Shown here: in pieces, positions 41,560 through 51,427 of the stretch
How the letters are laid out: every line of letters starts with the position of its first letter
Position numbering within the stretch: position 1 is the stretch's first letter
Made by a program: the position numbers and the translations under genes
Source: Lewinellaceae bacterium
Lineage (GTDB): Bacteria > Bacteroidota > Bacteroidia > Chitinophagales > Saprospiraceae
Direction: 5' to 3'
Assembly: GCA_020636355.1 (NCBI GenBank)
Contig: JACJYB010000003.1
Span: forward strand, 460,635 to 524,634
Length of the DNA: 64,000 nucleotides
The notes under the pieces: generated by a model
What the model was told of the DNA's origin: nothing
The model's database searches: none
Seen by the model: the letters and a program-made list of their open reading frames with translations, nothing else

Positions 41560-43257
41560 TTAGGATACCGGATTCCACTTACTATGCCGATAACTGTATA
41601 GGCCATAAATCGTAAGACCAATCACCAGCCATATTAAGAACCGAAGCCAGTTGGTGTATCCTAATTCTGACATCAGGTACAAGCAGCTTAGCAAGCCAAG
41701 TACCGGGATAATGGATAATTGCTTCCAGATTGTCAAAGCAGTTAACAGTAAGCCGATTAATGCAAAGATCAGGTAGGGAATTTTATGCTTAAAGATGTCC
41801 CAGCTGAGAAAACTTCCTTCCTGGGGGTGCCAGAAGTCATGCCATCCTTGTCCATCACCACGCATCACAAAGAAGATAACCAACAGAATGACTGGAAGCA
41901 GGTATCTCCCGTTATAATAAGGCACTTTAAATCCATCTTCGGGTGGCGGAACCAACAAAACGCCAGCACAAACGATAACAAAAGCAAACAACGTCCCAAT
42001 ACTGGTCAGATCAGTAACTTCCTGCAAATTCATAAATAGAGCCGGGACAGCTACCAGAATTCCGGTGATCAGAGTAGCAAACGATGGGGTTTTAAACTTT
42101 GGGTGGATTTTGGCAAAGCGGGAAGGCAACAGACCATCCCGGCTCATACTCATCCAGATACGGGGTTGACCCATTTGGAAAACCAGCAGTACACTAGCCA
42201 TGGCGATCAATGCAGAAAATGCAACAATCCCACTAATCCAATCCAATCCAACCTGCTTAAATACATAGGCCAGGGGGTCTCCAACTGCCAGTTCGGAGAA
42301 TGGAACCATGCCTGTCAGGGTCAGGGCGACCAGTATGTATAAAACCGTACAAATGATCAGCGCAGCAAATATAGCGCGAGGCAGGTCACGCTTTGGGTTC
42401 TTACACTCTTCCGTCGTAGTGGAAATGGCATCAAATCCGATGTAGGCAAAAAAGACCGCCGCTACTCCTTTCATTACCCCTCCAAAACCATTGGGTGCAA
42501 ATGGACTCCAGTTTGACGGCTTGATGTAAAATGCTCCAATTAAAACGACTGTAATGATTACTATTAACTTCAATCCGACTAACAGGTTGCTGGCTGTCCG
42601 GCTTTCCCGGATCCCGATGTAGACCAGATAGGTGATGAGGACCACGATGACCAGTGCGGGTAAATCGAAGATCATATGCATGCCAGCTACTACGGGCGCA
42701 TTCTCCCAGGCATGATAAGCTTGTTGAAGTCCGTCCGACAAGGCTTCCAGCGATTGTCCAGAAGCAAGTGAAGCGGAAGCTTGTTGGAAACCTCTCCAGG
42801 CACTCAGAAAGTCCATTGTCAGATAGCTGGGCATATCCCATCCAAATCCCTGAAGAAAACCGGTAAAATAATCCGACCAGGAAATAGCTACCGCAATATT
42901 ACCAATGGCATACTCCAATAATAAATCCCATCCAATGATCCAGGCAATAATTTCTCCAAAACTTACATAAGCATACGTGTAAGCACTACCGGAGGTAGGA
43001 ACCGAAGAAGCAAACTGCGCATAACACAAGGCTGAAAATCCACACGCTACGCCGGTGAAGATAAAGAGCAAGGAGATGGCCGGACCGCCATTTGCCGCAG
43101 CATTGCCTATAGTCGCAAAAATTCCAGCACCTATAATCGCAGCGATTCCAAATGCAGCAAGATCCCATACACTAAGGGTTTTGTGCATGGTACTTGCATG
43201 ACTTTGCTCCTGCAGGGATTGCAAGTGTTTTTTTCTGAACAGCGATGAAAATTGCAT
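41560..43257 (-). CDS. APC-superfamily amino-acid permease (cationic amino acid transporter type)
   Basis: A 565-residue inner-membrane transporter with about 12-14 hydrophobic segments. The APC signature is near the N-terminus (AAIIGAGIFATIG). Others are PTSGSAYTYAYVSFGEIIAWIIGWDLLLEY and FFAYIGFDAISTTTEECKNPKRDLPRAI, which are typical of the YfnA/CAT branch. It probably imports amino acids by proton symport or exchange. The insertion between helices 3 and 4 (about 130-185) is longer than usual. It stands alone, with an inverted repeat (43269-43290) just upstream. Confidence 0.92.
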   Translation of the reverse strand: MQFSSLFRKKHLQSLQEQSHASTMHKTLSVWDLAAFGIAAIIGAGIFATIGNAAANGGPAISLLFIFTGVACGFSALCYAQFASSVPTSGSAYTYAYVSFGEIIAWIIGWDLLLEYAIGNIAVAISWSDYFTGFLQGFGWDMPSYLTMDFLSAWRGFQQASASLASGQSLEALSDGLQQAYHAWENAPVVAGMHMIFDLPALVIVVLITYLVYIGIRESRTASNLLVGLKLIVIITVVLIGAFYIKPSNWSPFAPNGFGGVMKGVAAVFFAYIGFDAISTTTEECKNPKRDLPRAIFAALIICTVLYILVALTLTGMVPFSELAVGDPLAYVFKQVGLDWISGIVAFSALIAMASVLLVFQMGQPRIWMSMSRDGLLPSRFAKIHPKFKTPSFATLITGILVAVPALFMNLQEVTDLTSIGTLFAFVIVCAGVLLVPPPEDGFKVPYYNGRYLLPVILLVIFFVMRGDGQGWHDFWHPQEGSFLSWDIFKHKIPYLIFALIGLLLTALTIWKQLSIIPVLGLLSCLYLMSELGYTNWLRFLIWLVIGLTIYGLYSYRHSKWNPVS

Positions 43258-43268
43258 ACGAGGTAATT

Positions 43269-43290
43269 GGTTAAATGATTTGTTTTAACC
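43269..43290. promoter_or_regulatory. Inverted repeat upstream of the permease
   Basis: GGTTAAA (43269-43275) and TTTAACC (43284-43290) flank 8 bp. It lies between the M48 gene end and the permease start, 12 bp from the permease ATG. It may be an operator or the M48 terminator stem. Confidence 0.35.
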
Positions 43291-43301
43291 GGTACACCTC
43301 A

Positions 43302-44750
43302 TCACTTTACTACCGTCTTAACCAAGGTGCCCGCTGCAACTTCTTCATCCAGTTGCATGGAGTTTAAGATAGCAATTTCCTCAAGTCTTTTGTCCTCCAC
43401 ACCCCATTGCACTAAAAGATTGCGTAAAGTATTGGTTCGGGAAACAGTTCTTACAGAAATCTTTTCGGGCTTAACATTGATTTTTGAACGGTCGGTCAGT
43501 TTTTTAAACTGCCGCATACTGTTCAGAAAAATGGTGTTGTAAGGGGCAAAATCGGTTTTCAGAGCCACCCCATGAAAGACATAAATTTTGTTATCGTAAC
43601 TGATGTAATAAGACAGGATGGAGAGATTCTGGGTCGGATCTTGCTGATCGACTTGTTCGGTGGTAACTTCCAGCGCCGGCAACCCGTTTACGGTAGTTGA
43701 TTTGGAATTGACCGTTGTCAACTGGTATTGCTCAGCGGATGCACTGGCAGCCTTCTCAAGTGTTGTTTCTCCTGAAAGCGTAAATAATAGTAGGGCTTTT
43801 CCATCCTGTGGCACCATCTGCACCTGACTCGGCATATTCGCTACTTGCCAGTCAGCAGGGGTTGGAAATTGAAACAGGAGTTCAGGATGGTAGAAAATGT
43901 TGTTCTCAACATAACCCTGGCGGGGATCCTCTCCATAAATAAGACCATCGATCATCCTAAGATAGTCATCGCGATCTACCTGATAGGGAGGAGTATTGAC
44001 TTTGGCTTGCCACTTGGTGGAAGCTTCTTCCACTTTTTCATAGCGATCCAGCGGATCCGGGTGCGTAGATAGGAACGTAGGAATATCGCTGGCCCCGGAT
44101 TGATGCTGAACCCGGTTAAGCGTTTTGAAAAAATTGGCCATTTTATGACTATCGTAGTCAATCTTTGTTGAATATTCTACCCCAAGTTGATCCGCCTGAC
44201 TTTCATTGTCCCGGCTAAATTTCAGAAACATCAGTGAAGTAAGCTGCTGCGCCTCGTTGGCAAATTCGCGGATGGTTGGCGAGACGATGATCCCGGCTAT
44301 CAAAAGCACCTGAGCCACGGTTGCATTTCGTTGTTGAATGGCTGAATGACGAGCTGTAACATGCCCTATTTCATGCCCAAGCACTCCGGCGAACTCTGCT
44401 TCATTATTAAAATGGGCGAGAATACCTCTTGTGAAATAAACGTAGCCGCCTGGTATGGCAAAGGCATTGATTACTGGTGAATCCATGATCCTAAACGTAA
44501 ACTTCAGATTTGGTCGGTGGCTCACCGCTACCATCTCCTGACCTTTCTGATCAATAAAGTCCTGCAGCTTCGGATCTTCAAATAAGCCATAGGTAGCTAC
44601 TATCTGAGGATCGGCTTCAGCCCCCAAGGCTACTTCTTGTTGCTCTCCCATCACCAAAAGGTTCTTCTTTCCAGTAACCGGATTAACCGAACAGTTGGAA
44701 GTAACGAACAATAATACGATGCCCAGCAAAGCTATTCCTGAACGATTCAT
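43302..44750 (-). CDS. M48-family lipoprotein metalloprotease
   Basis: A 482-residue zinc protease anchored by a lipobox (VTSNC, Cys20). The HEIGH active site is at residues 126-130 and the third ligand is the Glu of NESQADQLG. The C-terminal part (about 255-480) contains domains of the type found after M48 in BepA-like proteins, including a closing small repeat (LRNLLVQWGVEDKRLEEIAILN). The frame extends to 44798, but ATG 44750 (MNRSGIAL) begins directly at the signal peptide and is preferred. Likely role: periplasmic quality control of outer-membrane proteins, as for BepA/YfgC. Confidence 0.9.
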   Translation of the reverse strand: MNRSGIALLGIVLLFVTSNCSVNPVTGKKNLLVMGEQQEVALGAEADPQIVATYGLFEDPKLQDFIDQKGQEMVAVSHRPNLKFTFRIMDSPVINAFAIPGGYVYFTRGILAHFNNEAEFAGVLGHEIGHVTARHSAIQQRNATVAQVLLIAGIIVSPTIREFANEAQQLTSLMFLKFSRDNESQADQLGVEYSTKIDYDSHKMANFFKTLNRVQHQSGASDIPTFLSTHPDPLDRYEKVEEASTKWQAKVNTPPYQVDRDDYLRMIDGLIYGEDPRQGYVENNIFYHPELLFQFPTPADWQVANMPSQVQMVPQDGKALLLFTLSGETTLEKAASASAEQYQLTTVNSKSTTVNGLPALEVTTEQVDQQDPTQNLSILSYYISYDNKIYVFHGVALKTDFAPYNTIFLNSMRQFKKLTDRSKINVKPEKISVRTVSRTNTLRNLLVQWGVEDKRLEEIAILNSMQLDEEVAAGTLVKTVVK

Positions 44751-44816
44751 GGCGATACCTTTTAGAAAATGACGAAAAATGGTTCTGGAGTCTTGCAAAA
44801 CTTATGTTAAAATAAG

Positions 44817-44847
44817 AAAAAAAATCCCCGACAAATTGCCGGGGATT
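44817..44847 (-). terminator. Rho-independent terminator of the 12-repeat giant gene
   Basis: On the minus strand AATCCCCG (44847-44840) pairs with CGGGGATT (44830-44823), with a 9-nt loop. A run of 8 or more T follows. It lies 50 bp after the stop at 44897 and separates this gene from the M48 protease. Confidence 0.88.
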
Positions 44848-44896
44848 CATTCATACTAAACCTGACTAAAATGAAATTAGCTCTTCTGGATCTGTA

Positions 44897-47800
44897 TTAT
44901 TGTTTGATAAATTTAGCACTTTTTGAATAAGTTCCAATATTGAACTGTAAGATATATAAACCTGACTTCAAATTTGAAACATCCACATCGGTATAAAAGT
45001 TCTCATTCGAAAAGACTAAATGCTTTCTGAAGACCTCTGTCTGCATGGTATTGTACACAATCAGTGTGCCAACCTTACCGGTAAGATTATTCCCCGAAAG
45101 ACTTGAAATGGAAAGGCGAATTCGATTGACCACCGGGTTAGGGGCAAGTTGAATCTGCAAGGATTCTGTGGGCTTGAATGGTTCGCCACATGCAGGTCCT
45201 CCGTCTTGCTTTACCACTGTCAGGTAATTTGCGGATATCGAGTAACAATCGGTACTGATAAGCGTACTCGTAATTGTATCTCCGGACCGGATCAATAAGT
45301 CCCCGGTATAGGAAACACCCCAGATGCGAACCGTACCTGCTCCACTGCCCTCAAAGTCAACTCCGGGAATATTTGGCAACTCCAAGATAACGTTATCGGT
45401 GTCCGTCACGACAAACTGGTAAGGTGCCAGTGAGTTGGATTCATTGCTTAAGAACAACCGATCCGGTATTCCGTCACTTACGCAAAAAGTGTACACTGTA
45501 TCGCCTCCCAAAGCACGGATCATCCCACCTTCGGGCATATCGGCAATGATCTCTATCCCGTTAGCGGTATAGGTATAACATCCATCCGATAATGGAACAC
45601 GAAATGCTTGTTCCCCCACCAGGTTATATAACTCGCCGTTATAACTGATCCCATACACCATATAGAATCCCAAGGGAAGTACATCCAGATCAATGACCGA
45701 CTCCGTGGAAACGAAGATGACTTCATCCTGGGCATCGGTGATCAAAAATGCTTCCTTCTCATTTTCTCCATTCTCGATGGAAAAGGTAACCAGGTCCGGA
45801 ACTCCATCTCCAATACAAACAGCAAAACTCTGCTTGTCCCGCGTGGATGTAAGCGTTCCCGGTATTAACTCATTCAATTGCAGGGTCAAAACGTTCAGCG
45901 ATATGGAATAACAACCTGTTGCCAATTCCAGACTGTCGCTCAAGACATCCCCGTCGTCCACCAACAGATCCCCGGCATAAGATAGCCCCACTACAGTTAG
46001 CGTACCGGATTCAAGCGGATCAAGATTTAAATAACGGTTTTTAATGACATGTTCAATACGACCGTTGTTGCGGAGGAGTAAATACACGTAATGATCCCCA
46101 TTACTATTGGTATTGAGCAATAAAGAATCTACGATGCCATTTCCAACACAATAATCTGTCGTATCCCGATGAGATGGAACAAAGATGCTATCACCGGACA
46201 CATAAGTACCGTTAAGCACTAGAAAATTCTCTGATCGCGCATAGCAAAGGTCGGACAAGGAGGTTTTGGAAAGCGTATCTCCAATGTGAATGTTTAGGTT
46301 ACCACCGTAAGATAAGCCCCAGATCATACCCGAGGATGAGGACAAGTCTGCAAGTGCCAACCGATCGCCCAAAACATAGTCCAGGACAATACCGTCCAGT
46401 GAAGCCAGGATAAGCGCTTTATCCGCACCTGAAGATGAAAACTGGATATCGAGCGTATCCTTGCTATCCGGACTAATACACGGTTTCAGGGTATCCTCGA
46501 GAACAGATGAAATGTCAAAAGGCTCTACACTGCTGCGTTTTAAAATCAATTTATTTTGAGACAAATCGTAACATCCGATTGCCAATGGTTCAAGTATATT
46601 TTTTCCCAGCAGCCCCGGAAGCGGATTGGCATGTGAAAGTCCATAAATGAAGCCTGAGCCTGCTCCCGCTCCTTCAAAATTGATCAGATTATCCTCCGTG
46701 ATAACCAGGATTTTTCCATTTTCATCCGTTATCACATACGAGTATTGACTTTCAGCCGAGGAGGTATGTGTCAGGGTTACAAAATCCTCTACCCCATCGC
46801 TTACACATACATATATAGTATCTCCGAGGTCAGAGGAAACAGTTCCACCGTCTACCAGTCCGGGATCACCGGCAAAAATTGGAATCACATTGGCCGACAA
46901 TGCATAACAAGCATCACTGACCGGATTGGTCGTCAGCGTGTCGCCCACCATTATTACCAGATTACCGGTATAGGTTGCCCCGTAAACGGCTAACGAGACA
47001 TTGCCGCTGGTATCGAAATCAAATCGATCCTGGTCTGTCATTTGGATGATAACCTGAGCGGAGTCCACAAGAAACCAGGCCTTCTTCAATGAAGTAAGGG
47101 CACTGGTTGAAAAGTGAATGCTATCAAGGTTAATCGCATTGGCGCAGAAATAAAGCGAGTCACCTCCATCCGAAGTAATGTTCAAGGACACGACCTGCAC
47201 TTTTTGAATATTAACCGGTGATGGTGTTAAAGCATAGCAAGCTCCCTGGGTCAGCGTATCTCCCGTCGAAAAAGGAATTTCACCATCGTAGTGAATGCCC
47301 CAGATTTGACTGGTGCCTCCCGGTATTTGATCCCAATCAATCAATAAATCATCCGTAATGGCCTGGATCACTTTATTGGTAGCAGTCACAATAAATGCGT
47401 ACTTGCCTCCACCGAGTTGGCCGCTAACCTGGACAGAAACCGTATCTGGCAGATCATCGCCTGTGCACAATACAATACCATCTCCCCCAATGTTGGTGAT
47501 TGAACCGGCATCGTAGGCAGAAATTGTCAGCGTAAGTGCATTGGATGAGACACTGGAGCATCCCGGAATGGCCAGGCGGTCAAAAGTATCTCCCGGCATA
47601 AAAGTCAAAGAGCTTGCGGTAGCCACGCCGAACACCTGATATATGCCCGCTAAGTCAACGCTAAAAGTGAAATTACCATTCGTATTGGCCATGACAATGA
47701 CATTGGCGGTATCGGTCAGGACATACCAATAGTCCGTCTGGCTTTGACTGGAAGTTTGCACATTCCAGGTTTGCTGTTTGTTGTCCGGAGTCAGGCAAAT

Positions 47801-49237
47801 TCGATCTCCATCACCCTGGATAGAGCCACCGTCAACGACTATCTGACTAACCGAAAGATGATTATCCGAAAGGATTGCACAACCATCTGTAAGTACATCT
47901 CCTATGACCGTAGTATCCACTGCAATCAACAGGTTTCCGCTATATGATAATCCATAAATTCTGCTCGAAGTGCCTCCGATGCTATTTTCTAGATCGAAGG
48001 AGTCCTGGCTAATTATTTGGTGGATGACACCAGAAGTATCGGTAACGAGGTATGCATAATTCCCTGAAATGCCGGATGAATTGGACAGTTCAATCCAATC
48101 CGGAGCTCCGTCTCCGGCGCAGAAAGACAAGTTGTCCCCCAAGCTTGAGGTAACCGATGAGGGCGCTACATTCTCTTTGTAGATAATAATCGGGCTGTCC
48201 GAAACCCCAAAACAAGCTGAAGCCCAGTTCCCGCTTGTCTGCGACTGGCCGATCTCCCCGGTCCAAATCCCAAAATAACCTACTGCCGAAATTAATGCTA
48301 CTCCCGGAACTCCGCCTTCAAAATCAAACATCCCTTCGGCATTAAAATCCTGCAGTACTCCGTTCGTGTCCGTGACAACAAACATGATTTTGGGAAAGCC
48401 TCCATTCAGAGCGGAAACGTGAACACTATCCGCTTCAAGATCACCCGAGCAAACCAGATAGGAAGATGTATCAGATTGGATGACCGGCAAAGACAAGTCC
48501 GAATAATTCACTCGGTTGACGGTGATGTAATTGGAAGAAAGGTCAAAGCACCGGTCACCGAAAGAGAGATCCGCAAGATAAGTGCCGGTATCCACACTGA
48601 ATGCCCCTGTGTATGAAATACCGTGGATCAGGCAGGTCCCCGGCATCGCATTTTCAAAAGCTATGGTATCCGATTGCGATGTCATCAGAATCTTACCCGC
48701 CTCATCCGTCACCAGATAGGCATATTGGTATTGCTTATCGCCCTGATTACTGACAATAACCTGGTCCGGGTAATCATCGCCAAGGCAAATGGTAACGTCT
48801 GTTTCACCGTAATTATCAGCAACTGTTCCACCGACAGCAACCACTTTATTGACGGTCACGTAATTTTTTGTAATTCCGATCAGGTATGAATTCACTTCGA
48901 TGGAGTCGAGGGGGATGCCTGGCTTTACATTGAGCAGTCCAATGTAAATGATCCCATAAACCCGATTAATTCCAGGTCCCGTGCCTTCAAAATTATAGGT
49001 ATTGGAGACCTTGACCGCCTGGATCACGTCATTGGTATCGGTGATTAGCAAGGAGGTCTGGAATGCATAGGTCGGCGGCTGGAACAGAATGATATCTGGT
49101 CTTCCATCTTGTGTACAAATGGTCGTATCCGTCAACATCCCGGAGCGGATATAAATGTCGCGATAGCGTGGTATGGTATCTTGTGCAAAGCCCATTATTC
49201 CGAGCAGGCAAAGGCCCAGTATGTATACATACTTCAT
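44897..49237 (-). CDS. Giant T9SS-sorted surface protein with about 12 tandem ~110-residue repeats
   Basis: A 1,446-residue secreted protein: signal peptide (1-18, ending MGFAQ), about 12 copies of one repeat, and a T9SS type A sorting domain in the last 85 residues (LAPNPVVNRIRLSI ... SGLYILQFNIGTYSKSAKFIKQ). A repeat reads roughly C-x-[GS]-D-G-x-x-D, then YAYLVTDxxGxI, then FEGxGxGxxRIYGLSYTGxL, then GDTL...L...CYxLSxNxLxV. Each copy has two conserved cysteines, so likely one disulfide per repeat. I do not recognise the repeat as a named family. It stands alone with its own terminator. Probable role: an adhesin or other surface layer component. Confidence 0.85.
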   Translation of the reverse strand: MKYVYILGLCLLGIMGFAQDTIPRYRDIYIRSGMLTDTTICTQDGRPDIILFQPPTYAFQTSLLITDTNDVIQAVKVSNTYNFEGTGPGINRVYGIIYIGLLNVKPGIPLDSIEVNSYLIGITKNYVTVNKVVAVGGTVADNYGETDVTICLGDDYPDQVIVSNQGDKQYQYAYLVTDEAGKILMTSQSDTIAFENAMPGTCLIHGISYTGAFSVDTGTYLADLSFGDRCFDLSSNYITVNRVNYSDLSLPVIQSDTSSYLVCSGDLEADSVHVSALNGGFPKIMFVVTDTNGVLQDFNAEGMFDFEGGVPGVALISAVGYFGIWTGEIGQSQTSGNWASACFGVSDSPIIIYKENVAPSSVTSSLGDNLSFCAGDGAPDWIELSNSSGISGNYAYLVTDTSGVIHQIISQDSFDLENSIGGTSSRIYGLSYSGNLLIAVDTTVIGDVLTDGCAILSDNHLSVSQIVVDGGSIQGDGDRICLTPDNKQQTWNVQTSSQSQTDYWYVLTDTANVIVMANTNGNFTFSVDLAGIYQVFGVATASSLTFMPGDTFDRLAIPGCSSVSSNALTLTISAYDAGSITNIGGDGIVLCTGDDLPDTVSVQVSGQLGGGKYAFIVTATNKVIQAITDDLLIDWDQIPGGTSQIWGIHYDGEIPFSTGDTLTQGACYALTPSPVNIQKVQVVSLNITSDGGDSLYFCANAINLDSIHFSTSALTSLKKAWFLVDSAQVIIQMTDQDRFDFDTSGNVSLAVYGATYTGNLVIMVGDTLTTNPVSDACYALSANVIPIFAGDPGLVDGGTVSSDLGDTIYVCVSDGVEDFVTLTHTSSAESQYSYVITDENGKILVITEDNLINFEGAGAGSGFIYGLSHANPLPGLLGKNILEPLAIGCYDLSQNKLILKRSSVEPFDISSVLEDTLKPCISPDSKDTLDIQFSSSGADKALILASLDGIVLDYVLGDRLALADLSSSSGMIWGLSYGGNLNIHIGDTLSKTSLSDLCYARSENFLVLNGTYVSGDSIFVPSHRDTTDYCVGNGIVDSLLLNTNSNGDHYVYLLLRNNGRIEHVIKNRYLNLDPLESGTLTVVGLSYAGDLLVDDGDVLSDSLELATGCYSISLNVLTLQLNELIPGTLTSTRDKQSFAVCIGDGVPDLVTFSIENGENEKEAFLITDAQDEVIFVSTESVIDLDVLPLGFYMVYGISYNGELYNLVGEQAFRVPLSDGCYTYTANGIEIIADMPEGGMIRALGGDTVYTFCVSDGIPDRLFLSNESNSLAPYQFVVTDTDNVILELPNIPGVDFEGSGAGTVRIWGVSYTGDLLIRSGDTITSTLISTDCYSISANYLTVVKQDGGPACGEPFKPTESLQIQLAPNPVVNRIRLSISSLSGNNLTGKVGTLIVYNTMQTEVFRKHLVFSNENFYTDVDVSNLKSGLYILQFNIGTYSKSAKFIKQ

Positions 49238-49349
49238 AATCTTTGTTTTAGTTGTTCGTCTTAATAAAAGGCTTCAAGAAAGCAGATGGAGTACCTCTAA
49301 GAAACAGAATATAAGTCAAATTTAGTATATCAGTCCCATGATCTTTTTG

Positions 49350-50039
49350 TCAAATTTCTTCATCCCTGATCAAATCAGGCCTGCGCTCTCGCGTACGGTT
49401 GATCGCTTCCTGATAACGCCAAGCCTGTATTCTGGCCTCATGTCCTGATGTCAAGACGGAAGGGACTTGCCATCCCTGGTAGTCAGCTGGACGGGTATAG
49501 ACCGGCGGTGCGATCAGGTTATCCTGGAATGAATCCGAAAGTGCAGATTCCTCATTGTTTAACACCCCAGGCAATAAACGTCCAACTGCATCGACCACTA
49601 CTGCCGCAGCCAGTTCGGCCCCGGATAACACATAGTCTCCAATCGAGATCTCCCGGGTGATCAAATGTTGGCGGACCCGCTCATCGACCCCTTTGTAATG
49701 ACCGCATAAAAGTAAAATATTCCCCTTGAGGGAAAGCTCATTGGCGATGGATTGATTAAATCGCTCGCCGTCTGGTGCCAGGTAGATAATTTCTTCATAG
49801 TGGCGTTGCTGCTGCAGATCCTTAAAACATGCATGGATGGGTTCGATCATCATTACCATACCGGCACCTCCGCCATACTGATAATCATCGATCTGCTGAT
49901 GTCTGCCCAGGCCGTATTTTCTTAAATCATGGACGACGACCTCCAATAGTTTACGATCCCGGGCTCGTTTCATAATCGAGTGGGCAAACGGGCTTTCCAA
50001 CAATTCAGGGACGGCAGTTACGACGTCAAACCGAAGCAT
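49350..50039 (-). CDS. trmD: tRNA (guanine-N1-)-methyltransferase TrmD
   Basis: A 229-residue SPOUT methyltransferase that makes m1G37 and prevents +1 frameshifts. The N-terminus is FDVVTAVPELLESPFAHS. The knotted SAM site is LLCGHYKGVDERV and EISIGDYVLSGAELAAAVVVDAVGR, followed by NEESALSDSF and GHEARIQAWR. Overlap of 14 bp with the M20 dipeptidase gene upstream indicates co-transcription with it and perhaps cdaA. rimM, the usual neighbour of trmD elsewhere, is at 29 kb here. Confidence 0.96.
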   Translation of the reverse strand: MLRFDVVTAVPELLESPFAHSIMKRARDRKLLEVVVHDLRKYGLGRHQQIDDYQYGGGAGMVMMIEPIHACFKDLQQQRHYEEIIYLAPDGERFNQSIANELSLKGNILLLCGHYKGVDERVRQHLITREISIGDYVLSGAELAAAVVVDAVGRLLPGVLNNEESALSDSFQDNLIAPPVYTRPADYQGWQVPSVLTSGHEARIQAWRYQEAINRTRERRPDLIRDEEI

Positions 50040-51408
50040 CCTTTTTCATTTGCGCATAAAATTGATAGAAATACGGAATCGTTTCAATGCCCTTGTAAAA
50101 ATTGAACAATCCAAAATGCTCATCAGGGGAATGAATATCATCCGAGTCCAAGCCAAATCCCATCAATATCGACTTAACCCCAAGTACTTTTTCAAACAAT
50201 GCCACAATAGGAATGCTTCCTCCACTGCGCTGGGGAATTGGTGCTTTCCCGAACGACACTTCCATCGCCTGATGAGCTGCCTTGTACTCCAGTGAGTCGA
50301 CCGGTATTACAACCGGGTACCCACCATGATGAGCCTGGACAGCGACTTTTACACCCGGAGGCGCTATGGATTTAAAATGTGCCGTAAATAGTCTGGTAAT
50401 TTCATTAGGGTCCTGGTGCGGGACGAGTCGCATGCTGATTTTGGCATGCGCATTCGAGGGCAAAACGGTTTTGGCTCCTTCGCCAATATAACCTCCCCAG
50501 ATGCCATTGACATCAAGGGTTGGCCGGATAGTCGTCCGTTCAAGCGTCGTATAGCCAGATTCTCCCATGACTGCCTGAATGCCCAGTTCCTCTTTATAGA
50601 TCTCTTCATTAAAGGGCGCTTCATTCATGGCTGCCCTTTCCTCCTGCGAAACCAATTCGACCTGATCGTAAAATCCGGGAATGGTAATGTGATTATTACT
50701 GTCCTTGAGCGAGTCGATCATTGAACAAAGGACATTCACCGGGTTAGCGACAGCGCCGCCATATACGCCTGAATGTAAGTCTTTATTGGGACCAACCACG
50801 GTTACCTCCACATAACTAAGCCCCCGTAACCCTGTGGTTATTGAGGGTATGGAGTTACTGATCAGAGCTGTATCGGAAATCAGAATGACATCGCAATCCA
50901 GCATGGATTTATATTCTTCACAAAAGAGCTCCAGGCTAGCCGAACCAACTTCTTCCTCTCCTTCGATCATGCATTTGATGTTACAATTTAACAGCCCGTT
51001 ACGCAACATGGCTTCAATAGCCTTTACATGCATGTATACTTGCCCTTTATCATCACAGGAGCCCCGGGCGAAGATCTTTTCATCCCGGATTACCGGCTCA
51101 AAAGGAGGTGAAGTCCATAATTCCAGAGGATCCGGCGGCTGCACATCGTAGTGGCCGTAAACGAGGACTGTGGGAACATCTTTACCCAGAATCTTTTCAG
51201 CATAGACGATCGGGTGCCCTGCGGTTGGATAGATTTCGACACGATCCATTCCTATTTCGGCAAAGCGATCACTAAGGTATTGGGCCGCTTTCTGAACATC
51301 GCCCTTGTATTTTTGATCGGCACTTATTGATGGAATACGTAACCAGTCTAATAATTCACTGAGGTAGCGCTCGCTGTTTTCTTCATGGTATTTTTTCAAA
51401 GCATCCAT
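50026..51408 (-). CDS. M20-family metallodipeptidase (CNDP-like)
   Basis: A 460-residue zinc dipeptidase/acylase of the carnosinase-like M20 branch. The metal and catalytic residues are visible in GHYDVQPPDP, GSCDDKGQ and MIEGEEEVGS. The dimerisation lid domain lies between about 200 and 350, and the closing metal histidine is in DDIHSPDEHF. No signal peptide is present, so it is cytoplasmic. It lies 19 bp after cdaA and overlaps trmD. It likely releases amino acids from imported dipeptides. Confidence 0.93.
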   Translation of the reverse strand: MDALKKYHEENSERYLSELLDWLRIPSISADQKYKGDVQKAAQYLSDRFAEIGMDRVEIYPTAGHPIVYAEKILGKDVPTVLVYGHYDVQPPDPLELWTSPPFEPVIRDEKIFARGSCDDKGQVYMHVKAIEAMLRNGLLNCNIKCMIEGEEEVGSASLELFCEEYKSMLDCDVILISDTALISNSIPSITTGLRGLSYVEVTVVGPNKDLHSGVYGGAVANPVNVLCSMIDSLKDSNNHITIPGFYDQVELVSQEERAAMNEAPFNEEIYKEELGIQAVMGESGYTTLERTTIRPTLDVNGIWGGYIGEGAKTVLPSNAHAKISMRLVPHQDPNEITRLFTAHFKSIAPPGVKVAVQAHHGGYPVVIPVDSLEYKAAHQAMEVSFGKAPIPQRSGGSIPIVALFEKVLGVKSILMGFGLDSDDIHSPDEHFGLFNFYKGIETIPYFYQFYAQMKKDASV

Positions 51409-51427
51409 TAGCTGGTATTTATTTTGG

